Shown: one piece after another, positions 35,914 to 45,912 of the stretch
Position numbering within the stretch: position 1 is the stretch's first letter
How the letters are laid out: the number at the start of each line of letters is the position of its first letter
Assembly (NCBI RefSeq): GCF_016806125.1
Contig: NZ_CP047166.1
Span: 868,001 to 932,000, forward strand
Reading direction: 5' to 3'
Length of the DNA stretch: 64,000 nt
Source: Ponticoccus alexandrii
Lineage (GTDB): Bacteria; Pseudomonadota; Alphaproteobacteria; Rhodobacterales; Rhodobacteraceae
Program-made: the position numbers and the translations under genes
Notes under the pieces: model-generated
What the model was told of the DNA's origin: nothing
The model's input: the letters and a program-made list of their open reading frames with translations, nothing else
The model's database searches: none

Positions 35914-37176
35914 ATGCGCTATATGGCGACGTACGACCTGATGGAAACGATCCGCAACACCAACCAGTGGTTGGGGGCGACGGCCCGGACGATGGCGTCC
36001 TACCCGGCGCTTGCGGCGATCCCGAACCCGGCGCTGACCTGGATGGCGGCCTGGGGCGAGGTTACGGAGCGCACATTCGAACGCATGGTGGTCAAGCCCG
36101 ACTGGGACATCCACGCGGTGACCTGCGAGGATGGCAAAGACCATCTGGTCGAGATCAAGACCGTGGTGGAGAAGCCCTTCGGTAACCTGATCCACTTCGA
36201 CGTGACCGGCCGCAAGGAGCAGGCGCGCAAGATCCTGCTGGTGGCTCCCATGTCCGGCCACTACGCAACGCTGCTGCGGTCGACGGTGAAGTCGCTGATC
36301 GTCAATTGCGAGGTCTACGTCACCGACTGGCACAACGCCCGTGACATCCCCGTGTCCGCCGGCAAGTTCGATGTCGAGGATTACACGCTCTACCTGATGG
36401 ACTTCATGCGGTTCATGGGGCCAGAGACCAACGTGGTCGCGGTCTGCCAGCCAGCGCCGCTGACGCTGGCCGCGACCGCCTATCTGGCAGAGCTGGACCC
36501 GGATGCGCAGCCCCGGACGCTGACCCTGATCGGCGGCCCGATCGACCCGGACGCTACGCCGACCGATGTCACCGACTTCGGCAACCGCGTGACAATGGGC
36601 CAGCTCGAAGAGACGATGGTCCAGCGCGTCGGCTTCAAGTACAAGGGCGTCGGCCGTCTGGTCTACCCGGGCCTGCTGCAACTGTCTTCCTTCATGAGCA
36701 TGAATGCGGACCGCCATGGCAAGGCCTTCCGCGACCAGATCGGTCGCGTGGCCCGGGGCGAGGCCTCGGACTACGACGCCCACAACCGCTTCTACGACGA
36801 ATACCTCGCGGTGATGGACATGCCGGCCGAATTCTACCTCTCGACGGTCGAGCGGATCTTCAAGAACTGCGAGATCGCCAAGAACGAATTCGTCGTGGCC
36901 GGGCACAAGGTCGACATCGGCAAGATCACGCGGGTCGCGGTCAAGACGGTCGAGGGTGCCAACGACGACATCTCGGCCCCCGGTCAATGCGTCGCGGCGC
37001 TGGACCTCTGTACCGGCCTGCCGCCCGAAAAGAAGGCCGCGCATCTCGAGCCGGGCGCCGGGCATTATGGCATCTTCGCGGGCAAGAGCTGGCGCAACAA
37101 CATCCGGCCGCTGGTGCTGGACTTCATCGATGCCAACGCGGCCAAGCCCAAGCCCGTTGCGGCCAACGTCGCCTGA
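35914..37176 (+). CDS. phaZ: Intracellular PHB depolymerase
   Basis: A 420-residue enzyme that degrades native intracellular PHB. It has the PhaZ N-terminus (MRYMATYDLMETIRNTNQW) and the nucleophilic Cys in VVAVCQPAPLTLA, which replaces Ser in this family. The C-terminal His lies in EPGAGHYGIFAGKSWR. The ATG at 35914 has the RBS CCAGGAGTGG. It is divergent from phaC across 130 bp, which should carry both promoters. Confidence 0.95.
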   Translation: MRYMATYDLMETIRNTNQWLGATARTMASYPALAAIPNPALTWMAAWGEVTERTFERMVVKPDWDIHAVTCEDGKDHLVEIKTVVEKPFGNLIHFDVTGRKEQARKILLVAPMSGHYATLLRSTVKSLIVNCEVYVTDWHNARDIPVSAGKFDVEDYTLYLMDFMRFMGPETNVVAVCQPAPLTLAATAYLAELDPDAQPRTLTLIGGPIDPDATPTDVTDFGNRVTMGQLEETMVQRVGFKYKGVGRLVYPGLLQLSSFMSMNADRHGKAFRDQIGRVARGEASDYDAHNRFYDEYLAVMDMPAEFYLSTVERIFKNCEIAKNEFVVAGHKVDIGKITRVAVKTVEGANDDISAPGQCVAALDLCTGLPPEKKAAHLEPGAGHYGIFAGKSWRNNIRPLVLDFIDANAAKPKPVAANVA

Positions 37177-37182
37177 GCCCTG

Positions 37183-37208
37183 ACGGCGGCGCCCGTCCGC
37201 GCCGCCGT
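37183..37208 (+). terminator. Probable terminator of phaZ
   Basis: Perfect 10-bp stem (ACGGCGGCGC/GCGCCGCCGT) with a CCGTCC loop, 6 bp behind the phaZ stop. No T-run follows. Confidence 0.55.
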
Positions 37209-37230
37209 GCCAGATCGGACCGCCTCCGCG

Positions 37231-37260
37231 TCTCTTTGGTTTTCCAAATACCCTCGGGGC
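37231..37260 (-). repeat. Gene-end repeat, copy 3 (diverged)
   Basis: Minus-strand reading is GCCCCGAGGGTATTTGGAAAACCAAAGAGA, matching the core of the other copies. It lies between phaZ (+) and apt (-), beyond copy 4. Confidence 0.5.
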
Positions 37261-37394
37261 AGAGCGCCCAGCCGCTCTTCCGTCCCGGGCAAGGCGGCCT
37301 TGATCCGCCCGAGACGGTCCCCGGCCGCCCGGGCGATTGCAGTCCTCGGCAAGCTCCGCCCGCGACCAACCCCAGCGCAGGCGCGCCGCCCATG

Positions 37395-37440
37395 CTTCTT
37401 CTGTCCGAACATATCCCGGGGGAGTCCAGCAGGGCCCCCT
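37395..37440 (-). repeat. Gene-end repeat, copy 4
   Basis: Minus-strand reading starts 11 bp behind the apt stop codon: AGGGGGCCCTGCTGGACTCC, then CCCGGGATATGTTCGGACAGAAGAAG. The first hairpin of copies 1 and 5 is shortened. Confidence 0.6.
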
Positions 37441-37450
37441 GCGACGCCCG

Positions 37451-37990
37451 CTACAGCCCGGCGTAGGCGCAGAGGGCATGAACCTCCATGCCCATGGCCT
37501 CCAGCCTGGCCCGCCCGCCAAGCTCCGGCAGGTCGACGATAAAGGCGCAGCCGATGATCTCGCCGCCCAGCCGCTCCACCAGCCTGATACCCGCCTCCGC
37601 AGTGCCGCCGGTGGCCAGAAGGTCGTCGACCAGCAGGATGCGCTCTCCGGGGGCGATGGCGTCGTCATGCACCTCGACCACCGCCTCGCCATATTCCAGC
37701 GTGTATTCCTCCGAGATCACGGCCCCAGGCAGTTTGCCCTTCTTGCGGATCGGCACGAAGCCCGCCGACAGCTGGTGCGCCACCGCGCCACCAAGGATGA
37801 AGCCGCGCGCCTCCAGCCCGACGACCTTGTCGAAGCGCAGGCCCGCATAGGGGTTCAGCAGCTGATCGATGGCCAGCCGGAATCCGCGCGGATCGGCAAA
37901 GAGGGTCGTGACATCCCGGAACAGGATGCCCTCATGCGGGAAATCCACGATGGTGCGAATGTAATCCTTGACGTCCTTCGGCTGTGGCAT
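37451..37990 (-). CDS. apt: Adenine phosphoribosyltransferase
   Basis: A 179-residue enzyme that converts adenine and PRPP to AMP. The PRPP-binding loop is [16 protein letters not shown], the hood/adenine region has [15 protein letters not shown], and the start [21 protein letters not shown] is canonical. It is in the same direction as mtnP, whose product releases adenine, with LysE and DUF2927 genes between. Confidence 0.96.
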   Translation of the reverse strand: MPQPKDVKDYIRTIVDFPHEGILFRDVTTLFADPRGFRLAIDQLLNPYAGLRFDKVVGLEARGFILGGAVAHQLSAGFVPIRKKGKLPGAVISEEYTLEYGEAVVEVHDDAIAPGERILLVDDLLATGGTAEAGIRLVERLGGEIIGCAFIVDLPELGGRARLEAMGMEVHALCAYAGL

Positions 37991-38048
37991 GGCCGGTACC
38001 CCTCCGTTTTCCCAAGCGGTAGCCTGCCTCCGCGCGCCTTGGCAAGCC

Positions 38049-38669
38049 TCAGGCGCGGCGCAGGGTGGCGGTCACGACGCCCATGCCGATCAGGCAGGCA
38101 CCGCCCGCCCGGGTGATCCAGCCCAGCACGGCGGGCCGCCGGATCATGCCCCGCAGCCGGTCGGCGGCCAGAGCATAGGCCAGCGCGTTCAGGGTGCCCA
38201 ATGCGACGAATGTCCCGATCAGGATGGCGAACTGCGGCAGCAGGGGCGCCTCGGGCCGGACGAACTGCGGCACGAAGGCGATGAAGAAGGCGATGCTCTT
38301 GGGGTTCAGCGCCGTCACCGTGGCGGCGTGGCGGAACACCCCGTCCGCGCCGATCTCGGCCCGGGGCACCGCCAGCCCCTCGCGCGGGGCAGAGCGGACC
38401 AGCTTGACGCCGAGGTAGATCAGGTAGACCGCGCCGGCCCATTTCAGCGCCGTGAACAGCGCCGCCGAGGTTGCCACCAGCGTCCCCAGACCCGCCAGCG
38501 ACAGCGTGATCGCCACGAAATCCCCCAGCGCCACTCCGGCGGCAGAGGCCACGGCCACCGAGCGCCCCTTCGACAGTGCGTAAGACAGCACCATCAGCAC
38601 GGTGGGTCCGGGGATCAGCAAGAGCGCGGTTGAGGCGGCGACGAAGGTCAGCCAGAGATGCAGATCCAT
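38049..38669 (-). CDS. LysE/RhtB-family amino-acid exporter
   Basis: A 206-residue inner-membrane protein with about six helices. The N-terminal [20 protein letters not shown] and the [18 protein letters not shown] segment are the family marks. The family exports amino acids such as Lys, Thr or homoserine lactones; the substrate cannot be told. It starts four bases behind the DUF2927 gene, so the two are co-transcribed. Confidence 0.88.
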   Translation of the reverse strand: MDLHLWLTFVAASTALLLIPGPTVLMVLSYALSKGRSVAVASAAGVALGDFVAITLSLAGLGTLVATSAALFTALKWAGAVYLIYLGVKLVRSAPREGLAVPRAEIGADGVFRHAATVTALNPKSIAFFIAFVPQFVRPEAPLLPQFAILIGTFVALGTLNALAYALAADRLRGMIRRPAVLGWITRAGGACLIGMGVVTATLRRA

Positions 38670-38673
38670 GAAA

Positions 38674-39360
38674 TCACTCCGTGGGGGGATAATGGCGGTG
38701 CAGGGCCATCAGGTCCTGCGGACCGAGGTCCTTGGACGCATTGCTGTCCTGCGAAAAGATCGACACACCTTCGTAGGCGGGATTGCGGATATCGGTCAAC
38801 AGGCCAAGCGCCTGCGTCAATTCCTCGATCATCGCGGATTCGTAGTGGCTGATGTGCAGCCGCGTGCCGAAGACCACCTGAGCCTTGCGGATCGTGCGGG
38901 TGTCGCGCCGTGACCAGACGGTGACCCGCGCACCGGTGACGACGGCCCCGTCGACCCCCTCGATGCCGGTCCCGCTTACCGGCCCCGCGCCATCGGTATC
39001 CACGAAATAGACCCGGATATCGGCCTCGCTGCCCGGCGGCACCTCTGCAAGGGTGATCCCGGCGCCCGCCCGGTTGATGTATTGTACCGCACGCACGACG
39101 GCCGCCCGCGCCCGCGCCTGCCGCCCGCCCAGAAAGGCGGGATCCATGTATTCCAGCGCGACCCGCAGGGGGCGCTCGGTCCGCCAGAACAGAAACGGCT
39201 TGGTGCAGGGGCCGCCCGGCTCCGCACCGCAGGCCACCAGACGGTAGAAGTCATCGTCCGACAGCATGCCCTCTGTCACGACGAAATCCTCCGCCGCCCA
39301 TACCGGCAGGGCAAAGCTCAGAGACACCGCAGTCAGAAATCCACGCCTCAGATGCCGCAC
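38674..39360 (-). CDS. Secreted DUF2927 protein
   Basis: A 228-residue exported protein. The chosen GTG start at 39360 gives the signal peptide RHLRRGFLTAVSLSFALPVWA; RBS AAGCAGGGGG. The mature part contains VVRAVQYINRAGAGITL and the DUF2927 core (FGTRLHISHYESAMIEELTQ), with a metzincin-like feel but no intact HExxH; the H-x8-EELTQALGLL segment resembles one loosely. Function unknown. A gene-end repeat of the upstream mtnP gene touches its leader (39370-39430). Confidence 0.75.
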   Translation of the reverse strand: MRHLRRGFLTAVSLSFALPVWAAEDFVVTEGMLSDDDFYRLVACGAEPGGPCTKPFLFWRTERPLRVALEYMDPAFLGGRQARARAAVVRAVQYINRAGAGITLAEVPPGSEADIRVYFVDTDGAGPVSGTGIEGVDGAVVTGARVTVWSRRDTRTIRKAQVVFGTRLHISHYESAMIEELTQALGLLTDIRNPAYEGVSIFSQDSNASKDLGPQDLMALHRHYPPTE

Positions 39361-39369
39361 AGCCCCCTG

Positions 39370-39430
39370 CTTCTTTGGTCCTGAAAATACCTCGGGGGAG
39401 TCCCGCAGGGACGGGGGCAGCGCCCCCTCC
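39370..39430 (-). repeat. Gene-end repeat, copy 5 (full form)
   Basis: On the minus strand, 10 bp behind the mtnP stop: GGGGGCGCTGCCCCC and GTCCCTGCGGGAC hairpins, then TCCCCCGAGGTATTTTCAGG and ACCAAAGAAG. It ends 9 bp before the GTG start of the DUF2927 gene. Confidence 0.7.
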
Positions 39431-39440
39431 GACACCGCCA

Positions 39441-40328
<888 letters not shown>

Positions 40329-40549
40329 GGGGAACTCCCTGATGTATTGCGCGCAGTTAGCCACGCGCGCCGCGCGCCTTCAACCGGCGATTGGCACAAG
40401 CGCGTCCGTCACAGACCCGGCGCGGGCAGGGCGGTAAAATTCCCCGGTCGCACGGGATTGCGCCGGGGCCTGCGGCTTCCCACGTCTCGGCGGCCCGACC
40501 CCGGCGCCAGCAGGGCGCCCCGCGCGGGCGGTTGAGAAGGAATTCCGTC

Positions 40550-41497
40550 ATGCAGACCGTCGGACTTGTGGTGGCGGGCCTTGCGGGCCTCGTGATCGGA
40601 GGAGAGCTGTTGGTGCGCGGCGCGGTCAGCGCGGCAAAGGGGTTCGGCATCTCGCCCATGGTGATCGGACTCACGCTGGTGGGGTTCGGGACCTCGACGC
40701 CGGAACTGGTGACCAGTCTTCAGGCGGCGCTGTCGGGCAGCCCGGGCATTGCCATGGGCAACGTGGTTGGCAGCAACATCGGCAATGTGCTGCTGATCCT
40801 CGGCATCGCCGTACTGCTGGCGCCCATCGCCGTCGACCCCGCCGCCCTGCGCCGGGACGGGATGGCGATGATTCTCGCCACGCTGCTCTGCCTCGGGGTC
40901 GTCCTGGCCGGAGCGATCCCGCGTCTTACCGGCGCAGGCTTCCTGCTGGCACTGGCGGGCTACCTCGCCTTCACCCTCTGGTCCGAACGCCGCAGCGCTG
41001 CGGCGGCCCCGGTCTACGCAGGGCAGGCAGAGGCGGTCCCGGGGCCGGACATGCGCCTTGGCTTCGCGCTGGCGCTGGCTGTTGTCGGGCTGGTGGTCAC
41101 CATCTTGGGCGCCCGGGTGCTGGTCACCGGCGCGGTGCAGATCGCGCAGGCGGTGGGCCTGTCAGAGACGGTGATCGGCCTGACCATCGTCGCCATCGGC
41201 ACCTCGATGCCGGAACTCGTGACCTCTGTCATCGCGGTGCGCCGGGGGCAGGGAGAGGTGGCGCTTGGTAACGTGCTGGGCAGCAACATCTTCAATATCC
41301 TTGAAATTCTCGGGGTCACGGCCTTGGTTTCGCCGCTGGCTGTCCCGCCCGAGATCGTGCGCGCCGACATCTGGGTCATGTCCGCCGCCGCTGTCCTTCT
41401 GGTGGTCTTCGCCCGCACCGGCTGGCGGCTGGGCCGCCGCGAGGGGGCGGTCATGCTGGGTGGATACGCGGCGTACATGGGCTGGCTGCTGACCTGA
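40550..41497 (+). CDS. Ca2+/cation antiporter (CaCA, YrbG-like)
   Basis: A 315-residue membrane protein with ten predicted helices in two inverted halves. Each half carries an alpha repeat: GFGTSTPELVTSLQAALSG with GNVVGSNIGNVL, and AIGTSMPELVTSVIAV with GNVLGSNIFNIL. The two Glu residues in these repeats bind the cation. Such proteins exchange Ca2+ or Na+ for protons or sodium; physiological ion unknown. The ATG at 40550 follows GAGAAGGAATTCC. Divergent from mtnP across 221 bp. Confidence 0.9.
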   Translation: MQTVGLVVAGLAGLVIGGELLVRGAVSAAKGFGISPMVIGLTLVGFGTSTPELVTSLQAALSGSPGIAMGNVVGSNIGNVLLILGIAVLLAPIAVDPAALRRDGMAMILATLLCLGVVLAGAIPRLTGAGFLLALAGYLAFTLWSERRSAAAAPVYAGQAEAVPGPDMRLGFALALAVVGLVVTILGARVLVTGAVQIAQAVGLSETVIGLTIVAIGTSMPELVTSVIAVRRGQGEVALGNVLGSNIFNILEILGVTALVSPLAVPPEIVRADIWVMSAAAVLLVVFARTGWRLGRREGAVMLGGYAAYMGWLLT

Positions 41498-41783
41498 GGC
41501 GGCAGAGGCCGGGGACAGCGCGCGCGGCACCCCGGGGCCGCGCCGGTCAGTGTGTCATGCCGGGCGGGTGGTCGACCCGAGGTGGCAGAGGCCCGAGACC
41601 CCGCGCCCGGCGATCCGGGGGCGGACAGATTGTCCGGTGGAGAAGGACTCCTGCGCTTCCGGGGGGTGATTTTCGTGCAGAGGGTGTTATAGAGCGCGCA
41701 AACCGCGCTGCATTGCAGCCAAGGTGGTGGCGAAGCGGCGCTGTTTGCGCTATCCGGCCGCCGCGCGACCGAAAGGACCCCTG

Positions 41784-43421
41784 ATGAAGAACACTCCGCT
41801 GGCGAGTTTCGCCAACCGCATCGCCATGCCGGATCTGTCGATCTCTCCCGGCGGCGACAAGCTGACGCCCTCGCGGCTTCGGATCGAGCTGCTGGCGGGC
41901 CTCACCGTCGCGCTGGCGCTGGTGCCCGAGGCCGTGGCCTTTGCCTTCGTCGCGGGCGTACACCCGCTGGTGGGCCTCTACGCGGCCTTCCTCGTAGGCC
42001 TCGTGACCGCCCTGATCGGCGGGCGGCCCGGCATGATCTCGGGCGCGACGGGGGCCCTGGCGGTCGTCATGGTGGCGCTGGTAGCCGAGCACGGGGTCGA
42101 ATACCTCTTTGCCACCGTCGTCCTGATGGGCGCGTTGCAGGTCTTTGCGGGGGCCATGCAGTGGGGCAAGTTCATCCGGCTGGTGCCGCATCCGGTGATG
42201 CTGGGCTTCGTCAACGGGCTGGCCATCGTGATCTTCCTTGCGCAGCTGGGCCAGTTCAAGGTGCCCGGCACGGCAGAGGCCTCGGGTCACGGGGTCGGTG
42301 GCGGGGAATGGCTGTCGGGCACGCCGCTGGTCCTGATGCTGGGGCTGACCGCGCTGACGATGCTGATCATCTGGGGCATGCCCAAGCTGTCCAAAGTGGT
42401 GCCGGCGCCGCTGGCGGGGATCGGCATTGTCGCGATCCTCGTGATCGGTCTGGGGCTGGATACGCCGCGCGTGGGCGACATGGCCTCGATCCAGGGCGGG
42501 CTGCCCAGCTTCCATATCCCCATGGTACCGCTGAACTGGGAAACGCTGGAAATCATCCTGCCCTATGCGGTGATCCTTGCGGCCATCGGCCTGATCGAAA
42601 GCCTGCTGACGCTGAACCTTGTCGGCGAGATGACAAACAAGCGCGGCGGCGCCAGCCAGGAGTGTATCGCGCAGGGCGCGGCCAACCTGCTGACCGGCTT
42701 CTTCGGCGGCATGGGCGGCTGCGCGATGATCGGCCAGTCGATGATCAACGTGAAATCCGGCGCGCGCACCCGGATCGCGGGCATCGCGGCGGCGCTGTTC
42801 CTGCTGGTCTTCATCCTGTTTGCCGCGCCGCTGATCGAGCTGATCCCGCTGGCCGCTCTGGTGGGGGTGATGTTCATGGTGGTGATCGGGACGTTTGCGT
42901 GGAACTCTCTGAAGATCCTCGCGAAAGTGCCCGCGATGGACGCTTTCGTGATTATCCTCGTGACCGTGGTTACGGTGCTGGAAGACCTCGCCGTGGCGGT
43001 GGTTGTCGGCGTCATCGTCTCGGCGCTGGCCTATGCTTGGAACAACGCGCGACGCATCCACGCCAAGACCCGCGAGTCGGTCACCGATGCCGGGGCCAAG
43101 GTCTACGAGATCCAGGGGCCGCTGTTCTTCGGCTCCTCCGATGGCTTTGCCGAGCTGTTCGACGTCGAGGGGGACCCGGATGTGGTGATCGTGGACTTCG
43201 CCGACAGCCGGGTCGTGGACCAGTCGGCCCTGCAGGCGATCGAGGCCATCGCGGGCAAATACGAGGCTGCTGGAAAGCAGGTCAAGCTGCGCCACCTGTC
43301 GCGGGATTGCCACCGGCTTTTGTCGAAGGCCGGTCACCTGATGGTCGATTCCGATGACGATCCGGATTACCAGCTGGCAGTGGATTACAACGTCCGCACG
43401 GGTATCCTGGGCGGTCACTGA
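41784..43421 (+). CDS. SulP-family anion transporter with STAS domain
   Basis: A 545-residue transporter. Residues about 35-410 form the SulP membrane domain (PEAVAFAFVAGVHPLVGLYA, IGGRPGMISGATGALAVVM). From about residue 430 there is a cytoplasmic STAS domain (VYEIQGPLFFGSSDGFAELF). Members move sulfate, bicarbonate or dicarboxylates with Na+ or H+. The ATG at 41784 has RBS GAAAGGACC. It is flanked by clear terminators and stands alone. Confidence 0.93.
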   Translation: MKNTPLASFANRIAMPDLSISPGGDKLTPSRLRIELLAGLTVALALVPEAVAFAFVAGVHPLVGLYAAFLVGLVTALIGGRPGMISGATGALAVVMVALVAEHGVEYLFATVVLMGALQVFAGAMQWGKFIRLVPHPVMLGFVNGLAIVIFLAQLGQFKVPGTAEASGHGVGGGEWLSGTPLVLMLGLTALTMLIIWGMPKLSKVVPAPLAGIGIVAILVIGLGLDTPRVGDMASIQGGLPSFHIPMVPLNWETLEIILPYAVILAAIGLIESLLTLNLVGEMTNKRGGASQECIAQGAANLLTGFFGGMGGCAMIGQSMINVKSGARTRIAGIAAALFLLVFILFAAPLIELIPLAALVGVMFMVVIGTFAWNSLKILAKVPAMDAFVIILVTVVTVLEDLAVAVVVGVIVSALAYAWNNARRIHAKTRESVTDAGAKVYEIQGPLFFGSSDGFAELFDVEGDPDVVIVDFADSRVVDQSALQAIEAIAGKYEAAGKQVKLRHLSRDCHRLLSKAGHLMVDSDDDPDYQLAVDYNVRTGILGGH

Positions 43422-43425
43422 CGCG

Positions 43426-43441
43426 GTCCGGCGCGCCGGAC
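43426..43441. repeat. 16-bp perfect palindrome behind the SulP gene
   Basis: GTCCGGCGCGCCGGAC lies 4 bp after the stop codon of the transporter gene. It may add to termination by the hairpin at 43460. Confidence 0.5.
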
Positions 43442-43459
43442 GGGGTGACAGGCAGGAAC

Positions 43460-43484
43460 GGGCGGTCCGGGTAACGGGCCGCCC
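43460..43484 (+). terminator. Rho-independent terminator of the SulP gene
   Basis: Nine-pair stem (GGGCGGTCC/GGGCCGCCC, one G-U) with a 7-base loop, followed by TTTGTC. Confidence 0.75.
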
Positions 43485-43593
43485 TTTGTCTATTGCCGGG
43501 CCTGCGCCGGGGCGCGGTATGCGTTGCGATCCGGCACGGGTGCACCCTTGGTGCCTCTGCGCTCCGGTGCAGGCCGGACGGGTCGACCCGATG

Positions 43594-43625
43594 GGCGGGA
43601 AGATTTTTCGAAAAATCTTCCCGCC
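43594..43625. terminator. 32-bp perfect palindrome, probable two-way terminator
   Basis: GGCGGGAAGATTTTTC and its exact complement form a 16-bp perfect inverted repeat with no loop. It stands 14 bp behind the stop of the minus-strand acetyltransferase gene and downstream of the SulP gene. The T/A-rich centre and flanks would work on either strand. Confidence 0.65.
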
Positions 43626-43639
43626 GCCTGTTGCAGGGG

Positions 43640-44302
43640 TCAGGGCGCCAGTGCGGCGAGGGCGCGCAGGTCGCCGCCTTCCAGTGCCGGGCGGGCCCGG
43701 GCGATACGCTCGGGTTCCCAGTGCCACCAGGCCAGACGGTTGAGGGTCTCGATCTCCTGTGGCGTGTAGCGCAGGCGCACCACTCGGGCCGGGTTGCCGG
43801 TGACCACGGCGTAGTCCGGAACCGTGCCGCGCACCACCGAACCCGCCCCGACGATCACGCCATTGCCGATCCGGGCGCCGGGCAGGACGAGCGCGCCGTA
43901 GCCCAGCCAGACGTCGTGGCCGATCACCATGTCGCGGCTGTCGGGCTGGTAGCCGGTCATGGCGGCGGGATCGAAGACGGTGAAGGGAAAGGTCGAGAGC
44001 CCGTCCATGGCGTGGTTCGCGGATGAGCCGATGAAGCGCACGCCGTGGGCGATCTGGCAAAACCTGCCGATCCGCAGATGTTCTTGGCTGAAGGCGAAGA
44101 GATAGGGCGCGAGGCGCACGGCCCAGTCGCCGCCCCAAAGCGCGGGCGGGTCGAAGTCCGAGGCATAACTGTAGGCGCCGACATCGAAGCGCGGGTGGTC
44201 GATGACGTTCTTCAAATAGACGGTGCCCGCGTGGGGCGTGCCATCGGGCAGGGTGATGGGATGCGTCAGCGACGCATCGGGTAGGGCGAAGGGTGCGGGC
44301 AC
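43640..44302 (-). CDS. Left-handed beta-helix acetyltransferase (CatB/Vat-like)
   Basis: A 220-residue hexapeptide-repeat transferase of the xenobiotic acetyltransferase group. Visible marks are IGRFCQIAHGVRFIGSSANH followed by AMDGLSTFPF, and the repeat region IGHDVWLGYGALVLPGARIG NGVIVGAGSV. The family includes streptogramin and chloramphenicol acetyltransferases, but most environmental members have unknown substrates, so resistance should not be inferred. Single gene, convergent with the SulP gene. Confidence 0.85.
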   Translation of the reverse strand: MPAPFALPDASLTHPITLPDGTPHAGTVYLKNVIDHPRFDVGAYSYASDFDPPALWGGDWAVRLAPYLFAFSQEHLRIGRFCQIAHGVRFIGSSANHAMDGLSTFPFTVFDPAAMTGYQPDSRDMVIGHDVWLGYGALVLPGARIGNGVIVGAGSVVRGTVPDYAVVTGNPARVVRLRYTPQEIETLNRLAWWHWEPERIARARPALEGGDLRALAALAP

Positions 44303-44631
44303 GGCGGCCTCCTTTGAATCCTTGAAATCAGGTCAGGGGGTCAAAGGTGCTGGTCCACGGCGCTCTCCATCGGTTGCGGGACTGTGCTTAGCAGATTGGC
44401 GCCGGTTTGGCCACCGGCGGCGTGGGGGAGGCGCGAAGTCGTGCGATGCGCCGCCGGGTGGCACTGTTCGGCCTGCGGCCGAAGGCGCCCGCCCGCCAGC
44501 CCCGGAACCCGCGCCCGGACGATAGGGGCCGCGCTGTTGTCCGCCGTGACGCAGGGCGGATGCCCCGGACCCGCGACCCGGCGCGCGCAGGGCAGCGGCG
44601 CCCGCCTGCCGTCTACCAGCCCTTTGACCGT
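44303..44631. other. 329-bp intergenic region
   Basis: No supported gene. It holds the promoter of the hexapeptide acetyltransferase at its left end and the 3' side of the flavin reductase at its right end; no hairpin with a T-run is apparent. Confidence 0.35.
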
Positions 44632-45237
44632 TTATTCGCCGGGGCGCTTCAGCGCGAATTTCTCGCGCACGACGGTGTAATCCTGGTAGCCCATGCGCGA
44701 AAGCGGGTTGAACGACAGCACGTCGAAAACGCCGTCCTTCAGGCAGTCGTCGCGCATGTGGATGCCGGTGACCTCTCCGAAGACGGCAAAGTTGGCCTCT
44801 CCGGGCAGTTGCACGATCTGCGTCAGCTTGCATTCGAGGTTCGCGGGGGCCGCGGCGACGCGCGGGCAGTCGATGGTCTGGCACTGCGCCTTTTCGATCC
44901 CGGCGAGGTCGAATTCGTCAACGCCCTTTTCCCAGGGGCCCGAGGTCACGTTCATCGCGTCGCGCATGGCGTATTCGACGATGTTCACGCAGAAGACCCC
45001 GGTTTCGCGGATCTGCGCGAGGCTGTCCTTGGTATCGCCCCGATCGGGCTTGGCGCTGGTCGAGGAAAACATCACCTGCGGCGGAAAATAGGCCACCGCA
45101 TTGAAGAAGCTGTAGGGCGCGAGGTTGTCGTGACCGTCCGCGCCACGGGTCGAGATCCAGCCGATGGGCCGCGGAGAGACAATGGCGTTGAAGGGGTTGT
45201 GCGGCAGGCCGTGGCCGTCTTCAGGGCGGTAGAACAT
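44632..45237 (-). CDS. Flavin reductase-like FMN-binding protein
   Basis: A 201-residue flavoprotein of the DIM6/NTAB group. It has the family start FYRPEDGHGLPHNPFNAIVS, then SPRPIGWISTRG and NLAPYSFFNAVAYFPPQVMF, which form the FMN pocket. Such proteins reduce flavin with NAD(P)H for a partner monooxygenase or act in their own right. No oxygenase gene adjoins it. It is divergent from a GNAT gene; 60 bp separate the two starts. Confidence 0.88.
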   Translation of the reverse strand: MFYRPEDGHGLPHNPFNAIVSPRPIGWISTRGADGHDNLAPYSFFNAVAYFPPQVMFSSTSAKPDRGDTKDSLAQIRETGVFCVNIVEYAMRDAMNVTSGPWEKGVDEFDLAGIEKAQCQTIDCPRVAAAPANLECKLTQIVQLPGEANFAVFGEVTGIHMRDDCLKDGVFDVLSFNPLSRMGYQDYTVVREKFALKRPGE

Positions 45238-45297
45238 CGCGGGCTTTTCCGTGGTTTGCGTCGGGTCCGGCCTCGTGATACGCGGTTCGCGCTTGGA

Positions 45298-45798
45298 ATG
45301 CACGGGGTCGGCTTGTTCACGCTTGCACAGGAAATGCCGCAGGATTGGTGGGAGGTCGAAGCCCTGTTCGATCTGTGCTTTGCGCCGGGGCGCACGGCGT
45401 TGTCGTCCTATCGGCTGCGGGACGAGGTGCCGCCCGTGGCGGGCCTGTGCCGGGTGGCGCGCGACCAGTACGGCAACCTCGGCGGGGCGATCCGCTGCTG
45501 GCCGGTGATGGTGGGGCTGCACGAGGCGCTGATTCTGGGGCCGGTGGCCGTGCACCCGACGGCGCAGGGCGAGGGGCTGGGCGGCGCGCTGGTGCGCGAC
45601 ACGGTGGCCCGCGCCGCAGAACAGGGCTACGCGCGCATCCTGCTGGTGGGGGACGCGCCCTACTACGCCCGCTTCGGGTTCGAACGGCTGGACGGTGTCG
45701 AGATGCCGCCGCCCACGAACCCCGACCGCGTGCTTGGGCTGGCCCTGGTCGATGGCGCATGGGACGGCGTCCGGGGCACGGTGACGCGGCTGGCCTGA
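45298..45798 (+). CDS. GNAT-family N-acetyltransferase
   Basis: A 166-residue acetyltransferase of the YhbS-like branch. The acetyl-CoA loop is VHPTAQGEGLGGALVRDTVA (Q/R-x-x-G-x-G/A), preceded by LILGPVAV, and the end has VGDAPYYARFGFERLDG. Substrate unknown. The ATG at 45298 is the first good start; the frame is open far upstream because it overlaps the divergent flavin reductase gene. Confidence 0.85.
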   Translation: MHGVGLFTLAQEMPQDWWEVEALFDLCFAPGRTALSSYRLRDEVPPVAGLCRVARDQYGNLGGAIRCWPVMVGLHEALILGPVAVHPTAQGEGLGGALVRDTVARAAEQGYARILLVGDAPYYARFGFERLDGVEMPPPTNPDRVLGLALVDGAWDGVRGTVTRLA

Positions 45799-45912
45799 GC
45801 CGGGCGGCACGGGTGCCTGACGCCCTGCGAAGGGACTCGCCGCGCGCGCATCAACTTGACCGAAGGCAGGGGCGGCCACATCTGATGTGACAGATGTTGA
45901 GGAGTTCCCGTG

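Noticed and set aside
41547-44138. Long minus-strand frame opposite the SulP gene
   Set aside because: Antisense shadow of the transporter with no recognisable motif.
43640-44302. Antibiotic-resistance gene (streptogramin or chloramphenicol acetyltransferase)
   Set aside because: Only the family fold is shown; environmental members mostly have other, unknown substrates.
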